From Deltaproteobacteria bacterium (GTDB lineage: Bacteria > Desulfobacterota > Desulfobaccia > Desulfobaccales > Desulfobaccaceae): a stretch of 64,000 nucleotides of DNA. A program made the translations under genes and the position numbers. Shown one piece after another: positions 1 through 7,420 of the stretch. The DNA lies in NCBI GenBank assembly GCA_019309545.1, contig JAFDGA010000007.1, positions 1-64,000 of the forward strand, read 5' to 3'. A model generated the notes under the pieces. The model did no database searches. It was not told the DNA's origin and saw only the letters and a program-made list of their open reading frames with translations. The stretch's first letter is position 1; every line of letters starts with the position of its first letter.

Positions 1-2
1 AC

Positions 3-107
3 AACCAGAAGTTTCAGGTCGATTACAGCCGCCTGATCCGGGACTTCTACGGAGCCGGCGACCAGAACGACAACCGCTTCCGGGCCACCGCCTATTGGCT
101 GTTCTGA
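3..107 (+). CDS. C-terminal end of an outer membrane porin (partial)
   Basis: The last 34 codons of a gene that begins before the window. The tail is rich in Asp, Asn and Tyr, alternates polar and aromatic residues like a final beta strand, and ends in Tyr-Trp-Leu-Phe before TGA. A terminal Phe is the recognition signal of the BAM machinery for outer membrane beta barrels. The ending resembles the homotrimeric porins common in sulfate-reducing Desulfobacterota. Family assignment is from this short tail only, so the exact porin type is uncertain. Confidence 0.6.
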   Translation, partial: NQKFQVDYSRLIRDFYGAGDQNDNRFRATAYWLF

Positions 108-158
108 GCGGCGGATTTAATTTTTTCCGATTCCTTTTTTAAATTGAGTTTCGAGGGT

Positions 159-183
159 CTGGCCACTCTTAATCGGTGGCCAG
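159..183. other. Inverted repeat between porin and receiver gene
   Basis: Perfect 8-bp arms CTGGCCAC (159-166) and GTGGCCAG (176-183) with a 9-base loop. There is no T run directly behind it, so it is a weak terminator candidate for the porin gene or an operator for the gene at 283. The rest of 108-282 is AT-rich leader with nothing else recognisable. Confidence 0.35.
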
Positions 184-282
184 GCAAGTCGTAAAGCCCT
201 TAAAAGTCAAAAAGGGCCTGCGTTGACGTTTTTTTGAAAAACATTCATTAACGGGAAGTCCCGCAAATAGAGAGGATAAGCC

Positions 283-675
283 GTGGCAACGATCTTAACC
301 ATCGATGCTGATCCAGATTATGGCACCCTGATCGGAAGCGTGCTGGGGAAAAAGGGTCATAAAATTATCAATTTTACCGAGGAGGAGGCGGCCTTGGCAG
401 AGGCCTGGAGGCAAACGTTGGATCTGGCCATCTTAGAGACTCGATTCAAGAAGTCAAACTTGCCGGAGGTATTGGGACAGTTGCGCCAGCTCCATCCGGA
501 CCTCCGAGTGGTTATCCTGACTGACCAGCCGACAACGGCAACGGTCCGCCAAGCTATCCGGCAGGGGGTCCAGGAGTACCTGGTGAAGCCTGTGGATAGC
601 GAAGAGCTTGAAACCAGGGTAACCCGGGTTTTGAAAGCGACTAAGCGTACTATTAAAGAGGCCCTGGCCCTTTAA
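283..675 (+). CDS. Stand-alone receiver-like protein with Glu at the phospho-site
   Basis: A 130-residue CheY-like receiver domain with no output domain. The acidic pair near the N-terminus (D8, D10), the conserved Thr in the ILTD motif and the Lys in YLVKPVD are present. The phosphoacceptor is not: the strand-3 motif reads LAILETR, placing Glu at position 52 where receivers carry Asp. The start is GTG at 283, preceded by GAGAGG. It lies 18 bp upstream of the TorD/molybdoenzyme gene, so the two are probably co-transcribed. Glu at this place often mimics the phosphorylated state, so the protein may be constitutively active or regulated without phosphorylation; its partner is not visible here. 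Confidence 0.8.
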   Translation: MATILTIDADPDYGTLIGSVLGKKGHKIINFTEEEAALAEAWRQTLDLAILETRFKKSNLPEVLGQLRQLHPDLRVVILTDQPTTATVRQAIRQGVQEYLVKPVDSEELETRVTRVLKATKRTIKEALAL

Positions 676-693
676 AGGTATGGAGGTGGGGTG

Positions 694-3549
694 ATGACCG
701 CGACCAATGTGGAATTAAACCGGCAGCGAGCGCAAATATACCAATTACTATCAACTTTATATAGAGATGAACTTTCCTCGGCGCTTTACGAGAAATTACG
801 GGGCGCAGAGTTTCTCCAGGGTTTAAAAAACATTATCACCCGATGCAGCTTACCAGAGCTGCGCATTGGGTTAGAAAGCCTGCTAACCTACTTGGAACAT
901 TGTGAGGCGCCGGATTGGGCCGACCTGCGGTATGAATACGCCGATATCTTTCTCAATGCCGGGCCCAATCCGGTCTTCCCGTACGCCTCCTCCTTTATCC
1001 ACCGGGTCCCGGTGCTGATGGGGGCAGTCCCCGAAGTGAGGCGATATTATCGCCAGGCCGAGGTTCACAAATCGCCCCGCTATCATGATCTGGACGATCA
1101 TCTAGCAGTAGAATTGGAGTTCATGCGCTTTCTAGCCGAGGCCAGCATTACAGGCGGGGCGTCGGCCGCGGATTGGGAAAAACTGCGATTCAAATTCCTA
1201 AGAGATCACCTGATGGGCTGGGCCCTCGAATTCTGCGCGGTGTTGGCCAGTTGTGCCCAGTCCGATTTCTACCGGGCCTTAGCTGAAGTTACCTTGCAAA
1301 TACTGGTTCAAGACCGGGCCTTGGCATCTGCCCAGCATTCCGGTCAGGCCCTTCCCGGGGCTCCATTAGAGGCCTTTGCCGCTCTGGGGGAAGTCATCTC
1401 CACTCTTGAGCTCGATAAGGAATATTTCACGTTGGACAAAGGGGCAATCCCGGAAGAGCCGGAAAAAGTACTGCCCACCCATTGTTACATTTGCAATGCT
1501 CTTTGTGGAAAGACCGTCAAGCTGAAAGACGGGATCATTACCGGATTGGCCGGTTTAGAAGGCGACATTCGGGGGGGCGGTCGCCTTTGTCCCAAAGGGG
1601 GCTCTTCTAATTACCATGTCTATAGCGCCTACCGTCTCAAGACCCCGTTAATTCGAGAAAATGGACGCTTCCGAAAGGCCTCCTGGGATGAGGCCCTGGA
1701 TCGGATCGCTCAGGGCTTAAAATCTTTAGAGCCCCATACCGTGGGATTCCTCCGGGGTAATGACTTTAATAACTGGCTCACCGAAGGGGTGATGAACGCC
1801 TATGGGGCGCATATTTGTACCCATCGGACCATGTGCGACAATCCCATGCGCCAGGCTAACGAGCACAACCTGAACGATAAACGGCCCTGGCTTAACTATC
1901 AGCAGTCAGATTATATCCTCAATTTCGGACACAATGAAGTGGCCACCAGCCAGAGTCAGCGCAAGCTCCGACTGCTTCGAGAAGCTGTGACCCGAGGGGC
2001 CAAACTAGTGGTGTTTGACCCCCGCCGGTCGGAGACTGCGGCCCTGGCCACCGAATGGATCCCGATCAAATCCTCTACCGATGGGGCAGTGGCGATGGCC
2101 ATGTGTCACGTTATAGTCAAAAACGAACTTTACAATAAAGAGTTCGTCGAAAATTGGACCTTTGGCTTTGAGGATTTCAAGCGCCGCTTACTAGGGGAAG
2201 AAGATGGATTGCCCCGCACCCCGGAATGGGCCGAAAAAATCAGTGGGGTGCCGGCGGCCACCATTGAACGGATAGCCCTGGAGATCGCCCAGTCACGTCA
2301 TCCGGGTGTGGTGACCTGGACCGGGGTGGCCCAATCACCCAACGCCTTTCATGGCACCATGGCGGTATGGGCGTTAAATGCCCTATTGGGTACTTTTGAC
2401 GCCCCTGGAGGGCCAAGCTTGCCTTACAAACGCAAATTGTCCAGTCCCTGGGGGCCGGGCCAAGAAAAGCCCCCGGTCAAGCCCAAGGATAAAATGAACC
2501 AACTGAGGATGTGGGCCGGGTGGGCCTCCGGCTATTTCCCCGAGGATGTCGCCCAGCGCCGATTCCAGGGATTCCTGTGTTATTATGGGGATGCGGTGCT
2601 TTCCTGGACCAACCGGGAGGCCGCCGAGAAGGCTATCAAGGAGCTTAAATTTAAAGCCACCATCGATTCATTTATGAGCAACACCGCGGTGTTGTGCGAT
2701 GTGGTGCTGCCGGGGGTAAGTTGGTTTGAGCAAAGCCGGGTTTACGCCGAATGGCTTTATGATGCGGCGATTCACCTTACCCAGCAGGTGATCGATCCGC
2801 TATACGATAACCGGTCGGATTTCTTTATTTTTACCGAGCTGGCCAAGCGTCTGGGGCTGGGGCAATATTTCCCCTGGACCGATATCGAGGACGCGATGCG
2901 CAACCAATTGGCCGGGACCCCCTGGAGCCTGGAAGAACTCAAAGCCAAAGGTTACATTATCACGGATCAGGCCGAATATTATAAATATCAAAAATGGGGC
3001 GGCTTCAATCCTCCCGAAGGCTATGGTTCATCTGGCAAGACCATAACCGGCAAATACAATTTCAAGAACCCGGTGGCGGAAGAGAAAGGTATGGATCCGC
3101 TGCCGGATTACCGCGATCCCTACGAAGATTGGCCCCTGCTTAAGCCGGATGAAGATTATCCTCTTATCCTGGGCAATTTCCGGTTCGCAGAACATGAACA
3201 TTGCAGCACCCAGAACAATTTCTATCTGATGTCTCAGGTGGGGAAAAACCCCATCTGGATTAATTACCTGGATGCCAAAGCCCGGGGCATTGAAAACCAC
3301 GACCCGGTTCGGGTGACTTCCCCCTGGGGACAGACGACTACCGAAGCCTATGTAACCTGGAATATCCGCCAGGGAACGACCGCCATGGGGGGAGGCTTCG
3401 GCCATATCCGGGGTCTGGAGGCGGATCCCAAATATCCCCAATTCGGGGGCTGCGGAGGCGTCGGAGACCTGATGCCTCCCAATGTGACCGATGTTTATGC
3501 CGGGACCGCCCCCCTAAAATTGATCAAAGTTCAAGTTGCCAAGGCATAA
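694..3549 (+). CDS. TorD-like chaperone fused to molybdopterin oxidoreductase
   Basis: About 951 residues. Residues ~10-215 look like a TorD/DmsD-family chaperone (all-helical, early Arg-x3-Tyr-x2-Leu pattern). From ~260 a DMSO-reductase-family catalytic subunit follows: a [4Fe-4S] motif C264-x2-C267-x3-C271-x27-C299 followed by PKG, the molybdopterin-binding core, a probable Mo ligand C381 (motif HRTMCDN), and a C-terminal dinucleotide-binding domain from ~800 (motif LILGNFRF). No twin-arginine signal is seen, so the enzyme is probably cytoplasmic. ATG at 694 is preferred over GTG at 691 because GGAGGT lies 6 bases upstream. No electron-transfer or membrane subunit is adjacent. Substrate unknown; the Cys ligand fits thiosulfate/polysulfide reductase- or formate dehydrogenase-like relatives. 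Confidence 0.88.
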   Translation: MTATNVELNRQRAQIYQLLSTLYRDELSSALYEKLRGAEFLQGLKNIITRCSLPELRIGLESLLTYLEHCEAPDWADLRYEYADIFLNAGPNPVFPYASSFIHRVPVLMGAVPEVRRYYRQAEVHKSPRYHDLDDHLAVELEFMRFLAEASITGGASAADWEKLRFKFLRDHLMGWALEFCAVLASCAQSDFYRALAEVTLQILVQDRALASAQHSGQALPGAPLEAFAALGEVISTLELDKEYFTLDKGAIPEEPEKVLPTHCYICNALCGKTVKLKDGIITGLAGLEGDIRGGGRLCPKGGSSNYHVYSAYRLKTPLIRENGRFRKASWDEALDRIAQGLKSLEPHTVGFLRGNDFNNWLTEGVMNAYGAHICTHRTMCDNPMRQANEHNLNDKRPWLNYQQSDYILNFGHNEVATSQSQRKLRLLREAVTRGAKLVVFDPRRSETAALATEWIPIKSSTDGAVAMAMCHVIVKNELYNKEFVENWTFGFEDFKRRLLGEEDGLPRTPEWAEKISGVPAATIERIALEIAQSRHPGVVTWTGVAQSPNAFHGTMAVWALNALLGTFDAPGGPSLPYKRKLSSPWGPGQEKPPVKPKDKMNQLRMWAGWASGYFPEDVAQRRFQGFLCYYGDAVLSWTNREAAEKAIKELKFKATIDSFMSNTAVLCDVVLPGVSWFEQSRVYAEWLYDAAIHLTQQVIDPLYDNRSDFFIFTELAKRLGLGQYFPWTDIEDAMRNQLAGTPWSLEELKAKGYIITDQAEYYKYQKWGGFNPPEGYGSSGKTITGKYNFKNPVAEEKGMDPLPDYRDPYEDWPLLKPDEDYPLILGNFRFAEHEHCSTQNNFYLMSQVGKNPIWINYLDAKARGIENHDPVRVTSPWGQTTTEAYVTWNIRQGTTAMGGGFGHIRGLEADPKYPQFGGCGGVGDLMPPNVTDVYAGTAPLKLIKVQVAKA

Positions 3550-3611
3550 TTACCAGGCCGAAGAATCCGATGTCGGGCCCGAACTTCAACCCCTCCCTCC
3601 ATACCCTACCC

Positions 3612-3648
3612 AGCCGGCTGGACCTGTAAGGAGCCAGTCGGCTTTTTT
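3612..3648 (+). terminator. Rho-independent terminator after molybdoenzyme gene
   Basis: Stem AGCCGGCTGG (3612-3621) pairs with CCAGTCGGCT (3634-3643), ten pairs with one G-U, closely followed by a run of T to 3648. It lies 63 bp after the stop codon of the TorD/molybdoenzyme gene and before the tRNA-Sec. Confidence 0.85.
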
Positions 3649-3743
3649 CTATGCCCTATCCGGGAAGAAAACTTTTCCGGAAATGTCAAACTTGTGGATA
3701 ACTCCAGAAAATTTAAGTTACTGTAATAATTGTCAATCTATCT

Positions 3744-3842
3744 GTAGAAGTGCAACGCTCAGTGGTGGGGCCCCCGGACTTCAAATCCGGTGTGCCGTCT
3801 GAGGAAGGCGGCGGGTGGGTTCGAGTCTTATGCCCTTACGCC
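3744..3842 (+). tRNA. selC: tRNA-Sec (anticodon TCA), divergent
   Basis: The anticodon arm is unmistakable: CCGGA, loop CTTCAAA with anticodon TCA, TCCGG. It is followed by the long variable arm expected of tRNA-Sec (GCCGTC paired with GGCGGC, six pairs) and a T loop TTCGAGT. Other parts are poor: the T stem holds three G-U pairs, the eight-pair acceptor (3744-3751 with 3832-3839) has two A-C mismatches, the D stem shows only four good pairs, and the end reads GCCG rather than GCCA. G73 at 3840 is as expected. Either the tRNA is functional but diverged or it is decaying. No selenoprotein or selA/selB is in the window. An AT-only inverted repeat (3849-3870) follows and may act as a weak terminator. 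Confidence 0.65.
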
Positions 3843-3918
3843 GGTTTATTTAATAAATTCAATTATTAAATTTATAAAATGAGGTTATTTTTGTGTCCCC
3901 AATCTGTCCCCAGCAGTA

Positions 3919-3947
3919 TTAATACCAAGTTGCGATCAAAGAGCTAA
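3919..3947 (+). repeat. Dispersed 29-bp repeat, copy 1
   Basis: An exact 29-bp match, starting TTAATACCAAGTTGCG, to a second copy at 26698-26726 in the same orientation. Copy 1 sits in the non-coding stretch between tRNA-Sec and tRNA-His. Just upstream two TGTCCCC heptamers (3894-3900 and 3905-3911) form a short direct repeat. The rest of 3843-4034 holds no gene. Confidence 0.75.
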
Positions 3948-4034
3948 TGCCCCCTCACACTCGGCCTCCCCCCCGCCAGCGGGGAAGAGGCGATATAAGG
4001 ATAAAATTACTCAACTGAAAATAAAATATGTTCT

Positions 4035-4111
4035 TGGGGTGAGCGACGGGACTTGAACCCGCGACCTCCGGGGCCACAACCCGGTGCTCCACCGACTGAG
4101 CTACGCCCACC
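4035..4111 (-). tRNA. tRNA-His (anticodon GTG)
   Basis: Cloverleaf on the minus strand: acceptor GTGGGCG pairs with CGCTCAC, D arm with GCTCAGTCGGTGGAGC, anticodon loop TTGTGGC giving GTG, T arm GCGGGTTCAAGTCCCGT, and an encoded CCA end. The base before the acceptor (4111) is G on the tRNA strand, supplying the extra G-1 typical of tRNA-His, opposite C73. Confidence 0.95.
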
Positions 4112-4188
4112 ACCTATTATTTGTCTATCACAGAATGGCCTGATTTACAAGCCTCTTTAAAGGCCAACGAAATACTCGAAACAAGCCC

Positions 4189-4866
4189 TTACTCCTCCAG
4201 GGGCACTCCCAGTTCCTGCTTGAATCGGTCCAGGCCGATTTCATCGATTACCCTTCCCAAACGTTTTCTTTTCCCGGCCTGACTGAACCAATCAATGATG
4301 CGGCCAGAGAGCGCCAAGGCCTCTTCATCGTTAAGGCCTTTGGCAATCACATCGGCCAGCCGCGGCTTATGGCCGGAGGCAAAGCCACCTGCCAGCACCC
4401 GCCAGCCTTTGGCGGTACCCACCAGCCCCAGGTCCTTAATCGAACTCTCGGCACAATTATTAGGGCAACCGGAAACTCCGATCTTAAATTTAAACGGTAG
4501 AGGCGCACCATGGTATTTCTCATCCAGTTTCAGGCCTACTCCCACCGCATCTTGAAGGCCCATCTGGCAAAAGGTAGTGCCGGGGCATAACTTGATGGAC
4601 CGGACGCAGAGGCCAATGGCGGCTCCAGGGACCATCCCCAGTTCCTGCCAGACCTGGTCGAGATCCTCAGCCTTGATTCCTACCAAGGCAAACCGCTCTG
4701 CTGAGGTGAGTTTGACAACCTTGACGCCATATTTTTCCGAGACCTCCGCCACCCGGCGCAATAATCCAAAATCGGTGATAATCCCCCCCGGAATATGCGG
4801 CGCGATGGCATAGGTTTCTTTATCTCTCTGGATAATGGCCCCTTTTTCAGGTAGATTTTCTGCCAT
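4189..4866 (-). CDS. Small assimilatory-type sulfite reductase (siroheme/[4Fe-4S])
   Basis: 225 residues, matching the length of the low-molecular-weight 'assimilatory-type' sulfite reductase of Desulfovibrio and related anaerobes (~220 residues). It has an N-terminal ferredoxin-like half-domain (~15-80) and a siroheme/[4Fe-4S] domain with the ligands C94-x5-C100 and C134-x3-C138. The family reduces sulfite or nitrite by six electrons, using a cytoplasmic donor. AGAGGAGG is found a few bases before the ATG. No partner subunit lies next to it. Its true physiological substrate is not shown by the sequence. Confidence 0.88.
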   Translation of the reverse strand: MAENLPEKGAIIQRDKETYAIAPHIPGGIITDFGLLRRVAEVSEKYGVKVVKLTSAERFALVGIKAEDLDQVWQELGMVPGAAIGLCVRSIKLCPGTTFCQMGLQDAVGVGLKLDEKYHGAPLPFKFKIGVSGCPNNCAESSIKDLGLVGTAKGWRVLAGGFASGHKPRLADVIAKGLNDEEALALSGRIIDWFSQAGKRKRLGRVIDEIGLDRFKQELGVPLEE

Positions 4867-5004
4867 TTAAAGCCTCCTCTGGACAAATTGGATAATTATT
4901 CAAAGATAATTAATAATAATTACTGGAAATTATATTAGCAAGCAAAAGTTTGACTTTCCCTACGGTCAGGCGGTCTGGAGGGATGCATCTTTGCCTCGGT
5001 TAGG

Positions 5005-5538
5005 TCAATCCAAGGGGAGGACCCAGATGGCCTGAGGGCCTTTATCCCCGCTTTCCAGGGCCAATTTTACCGGTTCTCCGATCTTAAGTTTATCAAAGCT
5101 GCCTTTTCGCACCGCGTGGGCATGAAAATAGACTTCCAGACCATCGGTGGTTTCAATGAAACCATAATCCTCTTCCGGGAACAGCCGCAGGATTTTGCCC
5201 AGCTGAGCATGGTCCTCATGGGCCTTGACCATGCGCTGGCGGATATGGGAGTGTTCTTCCAGACTTCGATCTAGTGCATCAAAGGCCTCGACGATCAGGG
5301 GCAGGACAAACTCCCCCTCACGAGTCAGGGTAATGGTATCTCCGGGGATGGATATTAGCAGATGAATTTCGAAGGCCCCGTGGCGGTGGTGACCAGAACC
5401 GATGATCTCCACCCGGGCGTGGAGGATCGGATCATAATAGTGTTTTTGCAGACGTTCCAGTTCTGTTTCGATTTTTTCCCGCCATTCCGGCAGGATTTCC
5501 ACGTGACGGCCTGAGATGCGGATATCCTGGGGCAGCAT
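5005..5538 (-). CDS. Ribosome hibernation factor (HPF/RaiA) fused to cold-shock domain
   Basis: 177 residues in two parts. Residues ~1-105 form an HPF/RaiA (S30AE) domain, which in its family binds the decoding region of idle ribosomes. Residues ~112-177 are a cold-shock domain with RNP-1-like YGFIE (125-129) and RNP-2-like VYFHAHAV (136-143). Long HPF proteins normally carry a dimerisation domain at this place; here an RNA-binding OB fold replaces it. A strong AGGAGG sits upstream of the ATG. Single gene, followed by a 138-bp gap before the sulfite reductase gene. Function as a stress or stationary-phase ribosome factor is inferred. Confidence 0.88.
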   Translation of the reverse strand: MLPQDIRISGRHVEILPEWREKIETELERLQKHYYDPILHARVEIIGSGHHRHGAFEIHLLISIPGDTITLTREGEFVLPLIVEAFDALDRSLEEHSHIRQRMVKAHEDHAQLGKILRLFPEEDYGFIETTDGLEVYFHAHAVRKGSFDKLKIGEPVKLALESGDKGPQAIWVLPLD

Positions 5539-5727
5539 GTTGGCACCTCCTGAGTATTTTCCGACTGACTTCTTTTTAACAGAGCCCAGAGCTTCTGTCG
5601 ATATGGCGATCAGGTATTTTTAGCCGATCGACAGCCTTGGCCTTTACAATATCAGGTAAAAGCATTACTTTTAAACTAAAGTTCTTATCTGTTTGACCCC
5701 GCGGCAAACTGATGGTGAGGTAAAACT

Positions 5728-6741
5728 ATGCAAGAAGCCAGATTTTATGAGAAACTTGAGGATAATAAGGTTCAGTGTCATCTCTGCGCCCATGAATGCC
5801 AGATCGATCCTGGCAAACGGGGCATATGTATGGTTCGGGAAAACCGGGAAGGCGTCCTCTATTCCCTGGTTTATGGCAAGCTCATCGCCCAAAATGTCGA
5901 TCCCATCGAAAAGAAACCGTTATTCCATTTCTTGCCTGGCAGCCGGTCATTTTCGATTGCCACGGTAGGCTGTAATTTTCAGTGCCTGCACTGCCAGAAC
6001 TATGATATTTCCCAATACCCGCGGCTGCACGAAAAAAAGATTATCGGTCAGGAGATGACCCCGGCGGAGGTGGTCGCCCAGACCCGGGCCAGCCATGCGG
6101 CCAGCATCTCGTACACCTATACAGAGCCAACTATTTTTTCGGAATTTGCATATGATACTGCGGTGTTAGCTAGAGAACAGGGAATCCGCAACGTCTATGT
6201 TTCTAATGGTTTCATGACCGAGACCTCGGCCACGGTGCTGGCGGAGGTGATTGACGCCATTAATATTGATCTGAAAAGTTTTTCGGATGATTTTTATCGC
6301 AAGGTTTGCAAGGCCAGGCTCCAGCCGGTGCTGGATAATATCGCCCGGATGAAGCGCTTGGGGGTCTGGGTGGAGGTGACCACCCTGGTGATTCCGGGAT
6401 TAAACGACTCCGAGAGCGAACTCAAAGAGATCGCCGCCTTCATAAAAGGAGTGGATGCCGGAATTCCTTGGCATGTGTCGGCGTTCTATCCGACTTACAA
6501 GATGTTGGATCGCCCCCCGACTCCGACTGCAACGTTACTCCGGGCCAGAGAAATCGGCCTGGAAACCGGACTTCGATATGTCTATACGGGCAACATCCGG
6601 GGTGATGCCGGTGAAGACACTTTCTGTTACCAATGTCAGGCGCTGCTCGTCGACCGCCTTGGATATACTATCCGACACAACTATCTAAAGGAGAGCCACT
6701 GCCCTCAATGCGGGGCTTTAATCGATGGGGTCTGGAAATAG
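5728..6741 (+). CDS. amrS: AmmeMemoRadiSam-system radical SAM enzyme
   Basis: 337 residues of the PflA-like COG1180 group. The SAM-binding cluster is C82-x3-C86-x2-C89. An N-terminal Cys set (C17, C20, C24, C34) and a C-terminal CxxC pair set (FCYQC, HCPQC) could bind an extra cluster or zinc. The length and the N-terminal Cys block fit the AmrS family, which is linked to MEMO1 and AMMECR1 proteins; those partners are not in this window. The role of the family is poorly understood. GAGG lies upstream of the ATG. A related, longer enzyme is encoded at 52472. Confidence 0.85.
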   Translation: MQEARFYEKLEDNKVQCHLCAHECQIDPGKRGICMVRENREGVLYSLVYGKLIAQNVDPIEKKPLFHFLPGSRSFSIATVGCNFQCLHCQNYDISQYPRLHEKKIIGQEMTPAEVVAQTRASHAASISYTYTEPTIFSEFAYDTAVLAREQGIRNVYVSNGFMTETSATVLAEVIDAINIDLKSFSDDFYRKVCKARLQPVLDNIARMKRLGVWVEVTTLVIPGLNDSESELKEIAAFIKGVDAGIPWHVSAFYPTYKMLDRPPTPTATLLRAREIGLETGLRYVYTGNIRGDAGEDTFCYQCQALLVDRLGYTIRHNYLKESHCPQCGALIDGVWK

Positions 6742-6830
6742 CGCCGCCCCCCGGATTAACTCCTCAGTCATCACGAGCCTTAAACTATAAAGGCCACTTC
6801 AGCAGAGCACGTTTCCTGGCGCCCTTGCCG

Positions 6831-7364
6831 TTAGGATTCAATCCCCTCCCGAGCGGGGATGCCGCGCTCGTAATAATGTTTCAGGTTCTTCATCTCGGTG
6901 ACCAGATCAGCGGCGGCAATAATCTCGGGAGGGGCATAGCGGCCGGTTAACACAATCTCCACTTGGGGAGGACGGGACTGAAGCAGGTCAAGCACCTCGG
7001 CCACTGAAAGCAGATTAAAATAAAGGGCGATGTTGATCTCGTCCAGGATGACCAGGTCATATTCTCCGCTCTGGATCGACTGTTGCGCCAGGGCCAGGGC
7101 TTCCTGGGCCTGAGCCACGTCCTGGGGGTCGGGATGATCTTTTCTGATAAAGCCACAGCGGCCGAAGTGGCGGATGGTAAACTCCGGGGCTAGCCGCAGC
7201 GCCGCCAATCGTTCCCCGCTTTCTTCCCCTTTTAAAAACTGAATCATTAAGACCTTGAATCCCCGGCCTACCGCCCGCAGCGCCAGTCCCAGGGCACAGG
7301 TGGTTTTGCCTTTGCCGTCCCCGGTGTAGACCTGGACCAGACCCTGGGTCAATTTTGGGGTCAT
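6831..7364 (-). CDS. cobO: Cob(I)yrinic acid a,c-diamide adenosyltransferase
   Basis: 177 residues from the ATG at 7364, chosen because AAGGAG lies just upstream; longer reading up to 7424 overlaps the preceding acyl-CoA dehydrogenase. An N-terminal P-loop GDGKGKTT and the downstream VILDEIN motif are those of the CobA/CobO/BtuR family, which transfers the 5'-deoxyadenosyl group of ATP to the cobalt of corrinoids. It works with cobU, cobT and cobS found at 10.7-13.5 kb to make adenosylcobalamin, the cofactor of the mutase at 26.9-29.1 kb. Confidence 0.95.
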   Translation of the reverse strand: MTPKLTQGLVQVYTGDGKGKTTCALGLALRAVGRGFKVLMIQFLKGEESGERLAALRLAPEFTIRHFGRCGFIRKDHPDPQDVAQAQEALALAQQSIQSGEYDLVILDEINIALYFNLLSVAEVLDLLQSRPPQVEIVLTGRYAPPEIIAAADLVTEMKNLKHYYERGIPAREGIES

Positions 7365-7420
7365 CGAGTTCTCCTTTCCGAATATTGGAGCAATTGAATT
7401 TTGAACCTCAAACCAGCCCC

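Noticed and set aside
3536-3802. Plus-strand frame of 88 codons after the molybdoenzyme
   Set aside because: It runs through the rho-independent terminator and into the tRNA-Sec, so it is not a gene.
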